Below, piece after piece: positions 1-8,841 of a DNA stretch of 64,000 nt. This DNA comes from SAR202 cluster bacterium bin90 (lineage in GTDB: Bacteria > Chloroflexota > Dehalococcoidia > Lucifugimonadales > JADFKI01), in assembly GCA_002238855.1 (NCBI GenBank), contig MPND01000007.1, positions 40,050 to 104,049 of the forward strand. Reading direction: 5' to 3'. A program made the position numbers and the translations under genes. The notes under the pieces were generated by a model, which saw only the letters and a program-made list of their open reading frames with translations, searched no databases and was not told the origin of the DNA. Every line of letters starts with the position of its first letter. Positions within the stretch are counted from its first letter, which is position 1.

Positions 1-1
1 T

Positions 2-481
2 GTGGGGGCAATCGTCAAGGGCTTTCATGGCGACAGCGCATTCACGGTAGGCGTAGGCGACATCTCAGACGAAGCTCAGCGACTGATAGACGCAACGCGG
101 AAGTCGCTGAACTTTGGGATAGAGCAAGCGAACTCAGGAGCGCGCATCGGAGACATCGGGAACGCGGTGCAGCAATACGCGGAATCCCAGGGATACTCCG
201 TAGTGCGAAAGTACGTGGGACACGGAATAGGACGCGCGCTGCATGAAGACCCGCAGGTGCCAAACTATGGCCGGCCCGGGCGCGGAGTGCTGATCAAGAA
301 AGGCATGACGCTCGCGATAGAGCCGATGCTGAACATCGGCACACACGAGACGGTGCAGCTTGACGACGGCTGGACCGTGGTAACCGCCGACAGCGAACTT
401 TCGGCGCACTTCGAGGATACAATAGCGATAACTGCCGACGGAGCGGAGATTCTGACCACTCCGGACGGCTACTACTTTTAG
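2..481 (+). CDS. map: Methionine aminopeptidase, type I (3' part)
   Basis: Removes the initiator methionine from nascent proteins in the cytosol. The 5' end lies outside the window, so only the last 159 codons are present and the first metal-binding Asp is missing. The other four expected ligands of the dinuclear metal site are visible in this fragment: D11 in HGDSAF, H74 in GHGIG, E107 in AIEPM and E138 in HFEDT. H81, also conserved in the family, is present. The gene lies directly before infA, the usual position of map at the end of the spc ribosomal operon, so it is probably co-transcribed with the translation genes that follow. The in-frame GTG at position 2 is an internal valine codon, not a start. 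Confidence 0.95.
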   Translation: MGAIVKGFHGDSAFTVGVGDISDEAQRLIDATRKSLNFGIEQANSGARIGDIGNAVQQYAESQGYSVVRKYVGHGIGRALHEDPQVPNYGRPGRGVLIKKGMTLAIEPMLNIGTHETVQLDDGWTVVTADSELSAHFEDTIAITADGAEILTTPDGYYF

Positions 482-566
482 TTCGGCTCTTCTTCAAATG
501 CGAAGAGAGCCGAAATCCGAGCATACGCAATAGCTTGGATTGAGATGAACACTCGAGGGAGAGTGC

Positions 567-785
567 ATGGCAAAAAGGGAAACCATCGAGGTTGAAGGCA
601 CAGTAACGGAGTCTCTGCCCAACGCCAGCTTCCGCGTGGAGTTGGCAAACGGGCACGAGGTTATGGCATACGTATCCGGCAAGATACGCATTAACTTCAT
701 TCGAGTGCTGCCGGGGGACAAGGTTCTCGTAGAACTGTCGCCCTACGATCTCGCAAGGGGCAGGATAACCTACCGCTTCAAATAG
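567..785 (+). CDS. infA: Translation initiation factor IF-1
   Basis: A small OB-fold protein that binds the 30S A site during initiation and works with IF-2 and IF-3. Its 72 residues are the normal family length. The start [13 protein letters not shown], the central ELANGHEV and the C-terminal [15 protein letters not shown] are characteristic. A GGGAG ribosome-binding sequence stands a few bases before the ATG. It follows map by 85 bases and precedes rpmJ, the standard order of this operon. The gap of 187 bases between infA and rpmJ is longer than usual for such a compact operon, and I see no gene in it. Confidence 0.97.
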   Translation: MAKRETIEVEGTVTESLPNASFRVELANGHEVMAYVSGKIRINFIRVLPGDKVLVELSPYDLARGRITYRFK

Positions 786-972
786 GCACTGTCGGACGTA
801 TGGAGATGCCGATCAGCCACGCGAATTGCATGGTAGGGCACCTCTCAGCGTTTCAACAGGCACCATTTCGGCAGGACAAGACAGCCGACTTTCGTGTAAA
901 GCAGCCACCATTGGGTGAGTAGACTGAGCTACACGATGCAGCAGGGCGACGGCAGAAAGAAAGGCAATCACA

Positions 973-1086
973 ATGAAAGTATCCGCATCGGTCAAAGTCA
1001 GATGCGCCAAGTGCCGCGTCATCAGACGCCACGGTAGGGTCCTGATTATCTGCGAGAACCCGAAGCACAAGCAGAGGCAAGGCTAG
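973..1086 (+). CDS. rpmJ: 50S ribosomal protein L36
   Basis: A 37-residue protein of the large ribosomal subunit. The translation starts [17 protein letters not shown] and ends KHKQRQG. It carries the zinc-binding C11-x2-C14 pair and a further C27 followed by H32, so this is the zinc-binding (C+) form of L36. A purine-rich AAAGG lies eight bases before the ATG. The stop codon overlaps the strong AGGAGG ribosome-binding site of the following rpsM, which indicates tight coupling in the operon. Confidence 0.95.
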   Translation: MKVSASVKVRCAKCRVIRRHGRVLIICENPKHKQRQG

Positions 1087-1095
1087 GAGGGAAAC

Positions 1096-1479
1096 ATGGC
1101 GATCGTATCCGGCGTAAACATTCCCGACAACAAGCGTGTGGAGATTTCCCTGCGCAGCATATACGGCATAGGTCCTCATCAGGCGAAGGACATCGTGGAT
1201 AAGGCCGGCATAATGGGCAATCCGCGCGTTCGAGAGCTTGACGAGACCGACCTGACCCGCATCAGGGAGATCGTGGACCGAGAGAAGATGGTCGAGGGTG
1301 ACCTGCGACGCGAGGTGGATATGAATATCCGCCGCCTCATGGATGTGGGCGCATACCGGGGTCTTCGCCACCGCAGAGGGCTTCCGTCGCGCGGACAGCG
1401 CACACGCACGAATGCCCGAACGAAGCGCGGCAGGCGCCAGACCGTCGCCGGACGCGGCCAGAGATCCACTACCAAGTAG
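1096..1479 (+). CDS. rpsM: 30S ribosomal protein S13
   Basis: A head protein of the small subunit that contacts the P-site tRNA and forms the inter-subunit bridge. The 127 residues match family length. The N-terminal [21 protein letters not shown] (H2TH region) and the basic tail with [19 protein letters not shown] are diagnostic. AGGAGG at 1085-1090 is five bases before the ATG, one of the strongest ribosome-binding sites in the window. It lies between rpmJ and rpsK as in most bacterial alpha operons. Confidence 0.97.
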   Translation: MAIVSGVNIPDNKRVEISLRSIYGIGPHQAKDIVDKAGIMGNPRVRELDETDLTRIREIVDREKMVEGDLRREVDMNIRRLMDVGAYRGLRHRRGLPSRGQRTRTNARTKRGRRQTVAGRGQRSTTK

Positions 1480-1552
1480 CATATTTATACTTCCATCGAG
1501 AATGGGTCGCGTCTGACCCAGACTGAGCTAGAGAGGACGGAAAGGCGAAAGA

Positions 1553-1939
1553 ATGCCGCGAAGACCGCGAACAAGGCGCAGGGAGCGCAGGTCCATCCCA
1601 ATTGGGAAGGCATACATACAGTCAACATTTAACAATACAATAATCACGCTGGTGGACCCGGAAGGCAATGTCATCTGCTGGGGAAGTTCAGGCACCGCAG
1701 GCTTCAGGGGGTCGCGCAAGTCAACGGCATTCGCCGCACAGCGCGCCGCCGAGGATGCCGCGCGCAAAGCCAGAGAGAACGGCCTGAGGCAGATCGAAGT
1801 CTTCGTCAGGGGTCCGGGAGCCGGCAGAGAGGCAGCAATTCGAACTCTGCAGGCGCAGGGTCTGTTGGTAACGAGCATTCGCGACGTTACGCCAATTCCG
1901 CACAACGGCGCACGACCACGCAAGCGACGCCGAGTCTAA
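1553..1939 (+). CDS. rpsK: 30S ribosomal protein S11
   Basis: A platform protein of the small subunit near the mRNA exit. It has 128 residues. The stretch [20 protein letters not shown] and the ending [18 protein letters not shown] are typical of S11. The N-terminus is short and very arginine-rich. Normally rpsD follows directly. Here a membrane-protein gene is interposed, beginning only 25 bases after the S11 stop. Confidence 0.97.
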   Translation: MPRRPRTRRRERRSIPIGKAYIQSTFNNTIITLVDPEGNVICWGSSGTAGFRGSRKSTAFAAQRAAEDAARKARENGLRQIEVFVRGPGAGREAAIRTLQAQGLLVTSIRDVTPIPHNGARPRKRRRV

Positions 1940-1964
1940 CTGCTGTGGCACCACGGCTTGCGAG

Positions 1965-2924
1965 GTGATGCAGGTGGAGGAACAGCCAAAGCAGACCTTC
2001 AGACGCAGTCCCTTCGAGATTCTTGGGGAGTGCTTCAGTATCTACGGCAGGCACTTTCGGAAACTCATTCTGATTGCGCTGATTGTCCAGGTCCCCCTGG
2101 CGGTATTTGGATTTGCGTTAGGCGATAGACTGCCCGGGGCTGAGGATTTGCAGAGGCTGCAAGTCAGCATCATAGGCGACCCGCGAGCGTCGCTTCCGGA
2201 GAGCGCGGAGTATTCGATAGAGTCACCGGAACTGCCCGAAGCGCTGACAAGTGATGAGATTGTCGGATTTGGGATTTCGGTGGCGAGTTTGTTCATCGTA
2301 ACGCTGATTCTGCATGCCTTCGCGAGCGGAGTGATAGCTGTGGCGGTTGCGATGCAGTATGCAACCGGACAGATTGACGTAGGCGGGTGCTATGGCAGGG
2401 CTTGGTGGCGAGTGCTTTCACTCGTCATACTAGGGTTAGTGCTGTTTGGCTTATTCGTGCTGATGATTGCGGGCTTTGCCCTATTCATCGTGCCCGGCAT
2501 AGTCATTATAGTGCTGATAATCTACTGGTCAGTGGATGTGCCGGCGGTAGTGATAGAAGGATACAAACCGATTTCGGCATTGAAGCGCAGTTTTGAACTG
2601 GTACGAGGCAACTGGTGGAGAACTTTCGCGGCGATTCTGCTGATGATTCTGACATCGGTCGGAGTGACGATCATTCTAACGTTGCTGCTTTCAGCACCGC
2701 TGGCGCTACTGGGAGATGATGGCCTTTCGGAAACGATGATGCAGGTGGCAAACTCGCTATTAGGAATGTTGACCAACGCAATAATTATGCCGATAGCCGC
2801 AACGGTCGGGACGCTCATATATCTCGATCTCAGGGCGCGCGACGAAGAATATGACATTGAAATGCTGTCCCAGGAGCTGGGGTACGAACCTCGCTCCGAT
2901 GAGCCTGGACTGAATACGCAATAG
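1965..2924 (+). CDS. Multi-pass membrane protein inserted in the ribosomal operon
   Basis: A 319-residue integral membrane protein of unknown function. Hydrophobic segments lie near residues 36-55, 107-130, 148-190 (long enough for two spans), 220-245 and 262-286. The central motif PGIVIIVLIIYWSVD, followed by a segment resembling ALKRSFELVRGNWWRTF, recalls the glycerophosphodiester phosphodiesterase membrane domain and the related YciC-like families. No catalytic domain is attached. The start is GTG at 1965 or ATG three bases later. It sits between rpsK and rpsD, which are normally neighbours, on the same strand with short gaps, so it is probably co-expressed with ribosomal proteins. A link to membrane biogenesis or translocation would be a guess. 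The assignment to a broad family is by eye only. Confidence 0.8.
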   Translation: MMQVEEQPKQTFRRSPFEILGECFSIYGRHFRKLILIALIVQVPLAVFGFALGDRLPGAEDLQRLQVSIIGDPRASLPESAEYSIESPELPEALTSDEIVGFGISVASLFIVTLILHAFASGVIAVAVAMQYATGQIDVGGCYGRAWWRVLSLVILGLVLFGLFVLMIAGFALFIVPGIVIIVLIIYWSVDVPAVVIEGYKPISALKRSFELVRGNWWRTFAAILLMILTSVGVTIILTLLLSAPLALLGDDGLSETMMQVANSLLGMLTNAIIMPIAATVGTLIYLDLRARDEEYDIEMLSQELGYEPRSDEPGLNTQ

Positions 2925-2979
2925 ACGAACGATACGCAATCGCAGACAAACCACCTTTGGAGGGTGAAGAGTAGAAGAG

Positions 2980-3615
2980 ATGGCAAGATACACTGATGCA
3001 GTATGCCGACAGTGCCGCCGAATAGGGGAGAAACTATTCCTCAAGGGCGAGCGTTGCTACACGCCCCGATGCGCGGTGGAACGGCGCAGGAAGCCGCCCG
3101 GAAATAGTATTCCGCGGCGCAGGCGCTCTTCCGACTGGGCGCTTCAGCTCCGCGAGAAGCAGAAGGCGCGCTTCACCTACGGCGTTCTCGAGAAGCAGTT
3201 CAGGAAGTACTTTGTGATGGCGCGGGACATTCCCGGCGTTACAGGCGACAACCTGCTCCAGCTCCTAGAGACGCGGCTGGACAATGTTGTGTTCCGCCTT
3301 TCATTCGCCGAGTCCCGGCAGCACGCGCGGCAGCTCGTGAACCACAGCCACTTCACGGTGAACGGCAGGCGCATGGACATTCCATCGTACCTGGTGAAGC
3401 CGGGCGATGTCGTCGCCTGGAAGAGGGGCGGCAACAACGGAAGCGTGCCGCAGTTCATTCAGGACATTACGGAGGGACCGCCCAAGCGCACCGTGCCCAT
3501 CTGGCTCAGGCTGGACTCAGGCAGGCGCGCCGGCGAGATGGTGGCGCTTCCGGACGCGACCGAGATTGATACCAATATCGATGTACGCCTGATTGTGGAG
3601 TTCTACTCGAAGTAG
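2980..3615 (+). CDS. rpsD: 30S ribosomal protein S4
   Basis: A primary 16S rRNA binding protein that nucleates small-subunit assembly. The 211 residues match the family. The N-terminus carries a four-cysteine zinc site (C9, C12, C26, C31), so this is the zinc-binding form. The S4 RNA-binding domain is around residues 97-160, with TRLDNVVFRLSFAESRQHA and VNGRRMDIPSYLVKPGD. It is separated from rpsK by the membrane-protein gene and followed by rpoA, the usual alpha-operon order. Confidence 0.97.
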   Translation: MARYTDAVCRQCRRIGEKLFLKGERCYTPRCAVERRRKPPGNSIPRRRRSSDWALQLREKQKARFTYGVLEKQFRKYFVMARDIPGVTGDNLLQLLETRLDNVVFRLSFAESRQHARQLVNHSHFTVNGRRMDIPSYLVKPGDVVAWKRGGNNGSVPQFIQDITEGPPKRTVPIWLRLDSGRRAGEMVALPDATEIDTNIDVRLIVEFYSK

Positions 3616-3705
3616 CGCCGCTCTATCGCGGAATTACTTTAGGACGACGAGAGTTAAGACGACCACAGTCGGCGACGCCCCAAGTGCGGATAGGAGATGC
3701 GCAAT

Positions 3706-4737
3706 ATGGTCTTGGATTACCCGGCATTCACACTTTCCGACATAGAAGAAGAAGAAGAGATTGTAGTCAATCCCGAAATCACGCAGCTTGAGTTCGCGGA
3801 CCGGTACGGTAAGTTCGCCATCGAGCCTCTGGAGCCGGGTTATGGTATGACGCTGGGCAATCCGCTGCGCCGCGTGCTTTATGGCTCGCTCACAGGCACC
3901 GCAGTTACCTGGATAAAGGTGGAAGGCGTGCTGCACGAGTACGGGACCATCCCGCACATGAAAGAAGAGGTGTCGGAGTTTCTGCTGAACGTCAAGGGCA
4001 TACGCCTGCGCTCAGAGACGGACAGGCCCGGCAAGCTGCGGCTTGAAGTCGCAGGCGAGGGTGAGGTATGCGCCGCCGATATTATGGCGTCGTCCAACTT
4101 CGAGGTGGTCAACCCGGAGCTTCACCTTGCCACGCTCGACGCGGCGGAGGCGAAGCTTGCCGTCGAGTTCAATGTTGAACAGGGCGTCGGCTACAAGGAA
4201 GCCACCAGCGGGAATGACCAGGCAATCGGAACACTGCCCGTAGATGCGGTGTTCACGCCGATCCGCAAGGTCAACTACCGCGTGGAGCCTACGCGCGTTG
4301 GACAGCGAACAGACTATGAGCGGCTTGTCATCGAAGTATGGACGGACGGATCGGTGGAGCCCATCGAGGCGCTCCGGCAGTCCGGCGAAATACTGATGAA
4401 CAAGTTCTTCCTGTTTGCCAAGGTGCAGATGGACTCATCCGAGGCAGGCAGCCCGGTACTCATCCCGAGTATTTCTCCTGAGAAGTACAACATCGTTGTG
4501 GAGAAGCTTGACCTTTCGTCGAGAACGTTGAACTGCCTCAAGCGCGCCGGAATCGACAAGGTGGGCGAGGTGCTGGAGAAGAGCAAGGATGAGCTGATCG
4601 CCATTCGCAATTTCGGCGAGAAGTCCTACACTGAGCTGTTCGACCAGTTGCGCGCTATGGACCTGCTGCCCGCAAATCTTGACCCCAAGAATATCGAAGC
4701 CGCGGAAAAAAGTGCCGTGGCAGCTATTGAAGAGTAA
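3706..4737 (+). CDS. rpoA: DNA-directed RNA polymerase alpha subunit
   Basis: The alpha subunit scaffolds RNA polymerase assembly, and its C-terminal domain contacts promoter UP elements and activators. The N-terminal assembly domain shows PLEPGYGMTLGNPLRRVL and the C-terminal domain shows LDLSSRTLNCLKRAGI and IRNFGEKSYTEL. Two ATGs compete. The one at 3697 directly abuts AGGAG (3692-3696), while the one at 3706 is nine bases from it, so I take 3706 (343 residues). A short acidic stretch, IEEEEE, lies just after the start. It is flanked by rpsD and rplQ as is standard. Confidence 0.96.
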   Translation: MVLDYPAFTLSDIEEEEEIVVNPEITQLEFADRYGKFAIEPLEPGYGMTLGNPLRRVLYGSLTGTAVTWIKVEGVLHEYGTIPHMKEEVSEFLLNVKGIRLRSETDRPGKLRLEVAGEGEVCAADIMASSNFEVVNPELHLATLDAAEAKLAVEFNVEQGVGYKEATSGNDQAIGTLPVDAVFTPIRKVNYRVEPTRVGQRTDYERLVIEVWTDGSVEPIEALRQSGEILMNKFFLFAKVQMDSSEAGSPVLIPSISPEKYNIVVEKLDLSSRTLNCLKRAGIDKVGEVLEKSKDELIAIRNFGEKSYTELFDQLRAMDLLPANLDPKNIEAAEKSAVAAIEE

Positions 4738-4760
4738 TCAAGGAGTGAGAGAGGACGACC

Positions 4761-5111
4761 ATGAGACACCGCCTCTCGGGAAGAAAATTGAACCGGCCGA
4801 CCGCGCACCGAATGCTGATGCTGCGCGGAATGGTTACAGACCTGCTCAGGTACGAGAGCATCAGGACCACGGAAGCGAAGGCGCGTGAAGTGCGCCCGCT
4901 CGCCGAGAAGGTCATAACTCGCGGAAAGCACGGATCGCTGCATGACCGCAGGCAGGCAGCCGCGTTTCTGACGGACGGCGATGTGCTGCGAAAGGTCTTC
5001 GACGAGCTTGCCGACAGGTATGAGGGCAGGCCCGGCGGATACACCAGGCTCACGAAGCTTGGACCGCGCAAGGGTGATGCCGCGCCTATGGCAGTGATCG
5101 AGCTTGTCTAA
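4761..5111 (+). CDS. rplQ: 50S ribosomal protein L17
   Basis: A large-subunit protein lining the exit tunnel region. It has 116 residues. The opening [20 protein letters not shown] and the ending [14 protein letters not shown] are diagnostic. It lies 23 bases after rpoA, with an AGGA-type ribosome-binding site, and is the usual last gene of the alpha operon. truA follows on the same strand. Confidence 0.97.
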   Translation: MRHRLSGRKLNRPTAHRMLMLRGMVTDLLRYESIRTTEAKAREVRPLAEKVITRGKHGSLHDRRQAAAFLTDGDVLRKVFDELADRYEGRPGGYTRLTKLGPRKGDAAPMAVIELV

Positions 5112-5155
5112 TAGCCGAACAGAGTTGTAAATCAGAAACGGAAGCAGGCCGCTTG

Positions 5156-5914
5156 ATGCGACTTGCGTTAACAATCGAATATGAGGGTACGCGCTATCAC
5201 GGCTTCCAGATTCAGGTGGATGCGCCATCGATTCAAGCCGAGCTAGAGAAGGCGATCGAACGCCTGACGGGCGAGCGAGTGCGTGTGAAGGGCGCGGGAC
5301 GAACCGACGCCGGTGTGCATGCAGAGGCGCAGGTCGTGGCATTCGATACGGCATCGGCGCACTCAACGGATACTTTCGTGAGCGCGCTGAACCACTACCT
5401 TCCGTCGGACATCGCAGTCGGGGAGGCGTACATCGTCAAGCCGGACTTCGATCCTCGGAGAGAGGCGCGAAGCCGCACTTACCGTTACAGCATCCTGAAC
5501 AGGAGGACGCCGTCGCCAATGACGAGGCGGTTCACCTGCCACATTCGGGAGACCTTGGATGTGGAGCGGATGCGAGAAGCGGCGAGTCTGTTCCTCGGTG
5601 CGCACGACTTTCGCAGGTTCGCGGCGCCGCTCCCGGCGAACAGCACGAGCAGCGTCAGAGCCGTCTATAATGCGTCCGTGGAGCAGTCTGGCAGCGCCAT
5701 TGCCATCGGAGTTGTCGGCAATGCCTTCCTGCAGCACCAGGTGAGACGGATGGCCGGAGCGCTCGTAGATGTCGGACGCGGCAAGTTGTCGGCGGATGAC
5801 CTGCAAGCAATGATAGATAACGAACAGACTGACAAGGTGGCGCACTCGCTGCCGGCGCAAGGGCTGTGCCTAGTGCGAGTGGAATACGCGGACTATCCGC
5901 CGCGCACCCTATGA
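5156..5914 (+). CDS. truA: tRNA pseudouridine synthase A
   Basis: Isomerises uridine to pseudouridine at positions 38-40 in the anticodon stem-loop of tRNAs. It has about 252 residues. The catalytic aspartate lies in GAGRTDAGVHA, and the typical opening MRLALTIEYEGTRYHGFQ and the later FLQHQVRRMAGALVDVGRGK are present. A TTG three bases upstream of the ATG is possible but less likely. It sits between rplQ and rplM, the common arrangement in which truA joins the alpha operon to rplM-rpsI. Confidence 0.95.
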   Translation: MRLALTIEYEGTRYHGFQIQVDAPSIQAELEKAIERLTGERVRVKGAGRTDAGVHAEAQVVAFDTASAHSTDTFVSALNHYLPSDIAVGEAYIVKPDFDPRREARSRTYRYSILNRRTPSPMTRRFTCHIRETLDVERMREAASLFLGAHDFRRFAAPLPANSTSSVRAVYNASVEQSGSAIAIGVVGNAFLQHQVRRMAGALVDVGRGKLSADDLQAMIDNEQTDKVAHSLPAQGLCLVRVEYADYPPRTL

Positions 5915-5941
5915 ACAGAATGACAGATATGGACAGGAACA

Positions 5942-5972
5942 GACGGGACTTTAAGAATTAGCGATTCCCGTC
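5942..5972 (+). promoter_or_regulatory. Leader hairpin upstream of rplM
   Basis: An inverted repeat GACGGGA / TCCCGTC with a 17-base loop lies between truA and rplM, ending 48 bases before the L13 start. It could be an L13 autoregulatory leader, a weak terminator or an mRNA stabiliser. There is no uridine tract after it. The structure is seen; the role is a guess. Confidence 0.35.
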
Positions 5973-6020
5973 CCAACCTTGGAATGATAGACAATACAAT
6001 CGGAGAGTTGGTGAACTCAA

Positions 6021-6485
6021 ATGCCTAGAGGTAACAAGCCTTACCAGACGACGGCAGCAGAGCTAAAGCCGGAATGGCACGTCATTGACGCTGCCGACAA
6101 GACGCTCGGCAGGCTGTCATCGGAGATTTCCGTGCTGCTTATGGGCAAGCACAAGCCCATCTATGTGCCGCACCTGAACACCGGCGACTATGTGGTTGTC
6201 GTGAACGCAGAGAAGATTCGGGTTACCGGCAACAAGCTGGAACAGAAGATGTACTACCGGCACAGCGGCTATCATGGTGGTCTGACTGAGCGCACGCTCG
6301 GACAGATGCTGGACAAGACGCCGACGCGCGTGATTACGCAGGCGGTCAAGGGCATGCTGCCCAAGAACGCTCTGGGCAGGCATATGCTTGCTCGCATGAA
6401 GGTATATGCCGGACCGGACCACCCACACCAGGCGCAGCTAGCTTCCAGTGCAGCCGCTACTTCAACCCAAGGGGAGGATTCCTAA
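6021..6485 (+). CDS. rplM: 50S ribosomal protein L13
   Basis: An early-assembly protein of the large subunit. It has 154 residues, about ten more than the common length because of a Ser/Ala-rich C-terminal extension ([14 protein letters not shown]). [18 protein letters not shown] and [19 protein letters not shown] are typical, as is [10 protein letters not shown]. Its TAA stop is immediately followed by the GTG start of rpsI, with no gap, so the two are translationally linked. Confidence 0.97.
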   Translation: MPRGNKPYQTTAAELKPEWHVIDAADKTLGRLSSEISVLLMGKHKPIYVPHLNTGDYVVVVNAEKIRVTGNKLEQKMYYRHSGYHGGLTERTLGQMLDKTPTRVITQAVKGMLPKNALGRHMLARMKVYAGPDHPHQAQLASSAAATSTQGEDS

Positions 6486-6887
6486 GTGACCACGATACAG
6501 CAGCAGTATTACTACGCTACCGGTAGGCGCAAGTCGGCAATCGCGCAGGTCCGCTTGTACATGGAGACCGGGCCCGTCATTGTCAACGGCAAGCCTATCG
6601 AAGAGGCGTTCCCCTGGGACAACTGGCGGCGCGAGATAATGGAGCCATTCAGGATCACGCACTCCGGCGGTCAGTTCCGCGTGGTGGCGAAGGTCACCGG
6701 CGGCGGAATAACGGGACAGGCCGGCGCGCTAAGGCATGGCATATCGCGTGCGCTGATAGAGGCCGACCCGTCTCTAAGGACTCCCCTCAAGCGGGCTGGC
6801 ATGCTTACCCGCGACTCTCGTGTCAAGGAACGCCGCAAGTACGGCCTGAAGAAGGCACGCAAGGCGCAGCAGTACACGAAGCGGTAG
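6486..6887 (+). CDS. rpsI: 30S ribosomal protein S9
   Basis: A small-subunit head protein whose C-terminal arginine reaches the P-site tRNA. It has 133 residues and ends KKARKAQQYTKR, the conserved tail. YYATGRRKSAIAQVRLY at the N-terminus is diagnostic. The start is GTG, directly after the L13 stop codon, and a GGGGAGG ribosome-binding site lies inside the end of rplM. It closes the ribosomal block of this window. Confidence 0.97.
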   Translation: MTTIQQQYYYATGRRKSAIAQVRLYMETGPVIVNGKPIEEAFPWDNWRREIMEPFRITHSGGQFRVVAKVTGGGITGQAGALRHGISRALIEADPSLRTPLKRAGMLTRDSRVKERRKYGLKKARKAQQYTKR

Positions 6888-6953
6888 GTCGGGCAGTCTA
6901 ACTCCCGTCATATCAGATGCCCAAGATTTTGTGTGCCTAGAGGAGACAATCCA

Positions 6954-7187
6954 ATGCAGAAGGCGCTGCACATAAGGACGACGGTACTCCCCGGAGGCAA
7001 GATTGAAATCGTGGACGATGAACTTCCGGTGGGACAGACAGTCGATGTGGTAGTGCGCCATTCATCTTCCCCAGTGAGCCGCTCCATTATGGAGATACTC
7101 AACAGCGGGCCGGAACGACGGCTGTTCCGAACCGCAGATGAAGTGAAGGCGTATCTGGAGGATGAGAAGTCCTCATGGGACGGCTGA
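6954..7187 (+). CDS. Probable antitoxin of a PIN-toxin pair
   Basis: A 77-residue protein. The first half (MQKALHIRTTVLPGGKIEI and the following LPVGQTVDVVV) has the look of a short beta-rich DNA-binding antitoxin fold. The second half, with FRTADEVKAYLEDEKSSWDG, resembles a toxin-wrapping tail. The start is placed at ATG 6954 because AGGAG at 6941-6945 is eight bases upstream; an earlier in-frame GTG at 6933 lacks such a site. It overlaps the downstream PIN-domain gene by 13 bases, the classic layout of a vapBC-type module in which the antitoxin comes first. Identity as antitoxin rests mainly on this context. Confidence 0.7.
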   Translation: MQKALHIRTTVLPGGKIEIVDDELPVGQTVDVVVRHSSSPVSRSIMEILNSGPERRLFRTADEVKAYLEDEKSSWDG

Positions 7188-7630
7188 CCCTCCCCCTATC
7201 CGGACTCATTTATATCGATGCCAGCAGCCTCATATACAGCGTTGAAAGAGTGGAGCCGTATCGCACGATATTGGAAGCGATGTGGCAGAAGGCGCAAGAC
7301 GGAGACCTCACAATAGTCAGCAGTCCTCTCATTGCGCTGGAGGCCCTCGTAAAGCCGCTACGCGATGGCAATACAGAGATTGAATTGCAGTACCGGGAGT
7401 TGTTCGCGTCTGGCGCAGTGAAACTACTCGACGCCTCTTATCAGATGTTCGAAGATGCCGCCAACATTCGCGCAAGGACGAATTTGAAAACTCCTGACGC
7501 GCTCCACGCGGCAACGGCTCTGTACGCAGGATGCACGCTCTTCATTACAAACGATAACGACTTCCGACGCGTTGAAGGGTTGCCAGTGATTGTCCTGGAT
7601 GACCTTCTCGAAATAGATTCAAAGCAGTAA
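7175..7630 (+). CDS. PIN-domain ribonuclease toxin (VapC-like)
   Basis: A 151-residue PIN-domain protein expected to cleave RNA, usually tRNA or rRNA, when free of its antitoxin. The acidic active-site residues are visible: D15 in YIDASSLIY, E56 in ALEAL, D108 in TPDALHAA and D127/D129 in TNDNDFR. Length and order fit the VapC family. It overlaps the preceding putative antitoxin by 13 bases. A convergent hairpin separates it from the minus-strand reductase gene downstream. Confidence 0.85.
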   Translation: MGRLTLPLSGLIYIDASSLIYSVERVEPYRTILEAMWQKAQDGDLTIVSSPLIALEALVKPLRDGNTEIELQYRELFASGAVKLLDASYQMFEDAANIRARTNLKTPDALHAATALYAGCTLFITNDNDFRRVEGLPVIVLDDLLEIDSKQ

Positions 7631-7650
7631 CTTATAACCCAATTCGACGC

Positions 7651-7690
7651 ACGGGAATGGAAGCAACAGGTTGCTCCTCGTCCTTCCCGT
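7651..7690. terminator. Convergent hairpin between PIN toxin and reductase genes
   Basis: A nested hairpin: an outer stem ACGGGAATGGA / TCCTTCCCGT with one bulge, and an inner perfect stem AGCAAC-AG-GTTGCT. It lies between genes that converge from both sides, the usual place for a terminator, but neither side has a clear uridine tract. Confidence 0.45.
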
Positions 7691-7711
7691 CCTGTGCGCT
7701 TAGTGCAATCC

Positions 7712-8743
7712 CTACACCATCGCCCGCAGCGGGTCTATGTTTGACTCCTCGTAGGGCATTTCGCCGCGCTCCACGCGCCTGACGATGTCCACGATGCCAT
7801 CGCAGAATGGCGTATCCACGCCCACCAGGTCTCCCCGCGACGCCACAAAGCCGTTCAGGTAATCTATCTCCGTCTTGCGGCCCTTCATCACGTCCTGAAG
7901 CATCGAGGGACGTCCTGCGCCCAGATTGCTTGCGCCCTCGGCGAGCCGCGACTTCAGGTCTTCCATCGCCTCGGCATTGTCCGTCGGCAGGTAGTCGTCC
8001 GCCGGGATGCCGCTGATTGGCTCGACCTGAATGCCGAGCGACTGCGCCACCGTAACGACCTCCGCCGCAATGTTTATGGAGACATCGTTGACGCCGGGAG
8101 TGCTCCTGACGGCGGCGGAACCTAGCCCCGTGGACGCCGCGATGGGATTCGCCATGCTGTTGACGGCCAGCTTCGCCCAGCGCTCGCCCCAGATATTGCG
8201 GCTGACCTTCGTGGGGCCGATGTCGTTCATGACTTCAGCGAGCGCACTAACGCGGTCTGTGGGCAGGCCATTCAGCTCGCCAAGAGTGAATGACAGCTTC
8301 TGCGGGTCGCCGGTGTGTATCGCCTTCGCAGGCTCGTACAGTCCAGCTCCAAGCGTAATAACGCAGGCGATTTCGCGAGAGTATCCGATTATGGGGGCGA
8401 TGACTTCGTCGTTGATGCCATTCTGCGCCGAGATGATGATTCCGGTCGGCTTCAGGTAGCGCATTGCGAAGTGCGTCGCCCAGACCGTGTCATAAGACTT
8501 CACGGCAAGGAAAATCGCATCGAACGGCTCCCCTACCCTGTTGGCATCACCGAGGTGCATCGCGTTGACGCTTGTGGTGAATTCGCCGTTCTCGGCTGTC
8601 ACATGCAGACCGTCAGCGTTCATCGTATCTACGTGCTCTGCCCAGGTGTCAATGAGCGTGATGTCGCGTCCCGCCCTCGACAGATAGCCGCCTATGACGC
8701 TGCCGATTGCTCCCGTGCCTACTATCGCAAGTCTCTCAAACAT
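7712..8743 (-). CDS. Ketopantoate reductase family protein
   Basis: A 343-residue NADP-dependent oxidoreductase of the 2-dehydropantoate 2-reductase (ApbA/PanE) family. The N-terminal Rossmann motif is RLAIVGTGAIGSVIGGYLSR. FLAVKSYDT and AQNGINDE follow in the expected places, and the segment NIWGERWAKLAVNSMANP holds the likely catalytic lysine. A GGAGG sits six bases before the ATG. The family includes many paralogues acting on other 2-oxo or lactone substrates. The neighbouring CoA-transferase and oxidoreductase genes make a catabolic paralogue as likely as true pantothenate synthesis, so no symbol is assigned. Confidence 0.85.
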   Translation of the reverse strand: MFERLAIVGTGAIGSVIGGYLSRAGRDITLIDTWAEHVDTMNADGLHVTAENGEFTTSVNAMHLGDANRVGEPFDAIFLAVKSYDTVWATHFAMRYLKPTGIIISAQNGINDEVIAPIIGYSREIACVITLGAGLYEPAKAIHTGDPQKLSFTLGELNGLPTDRVSALAEVMNDIGPTKVSRNIWGERWAKLAVNSMANPIAASTGLGSAAVRSTPGVNDVSINIAAEVVTVAQSLGIQVEPISGIPADDYLPTDNAEAMEDLKSRLAEGASNLGAGRPSMLQDVMKGRKTEIDYLNGFVASRGDLVGVDTPFCDGIVDIVRRVERGEMPYEESNIDPLRAMV

Positions 8744-8841
8744 TGTCGTCCTCCGTAGTCGTCAGTTTTCAGTGGTCAGTATATCAGCAAGCCTGAGCGC
8801 TTGTCGGTCATTCCCCTGGCGCAGTATTGCCATAGTTCGCC

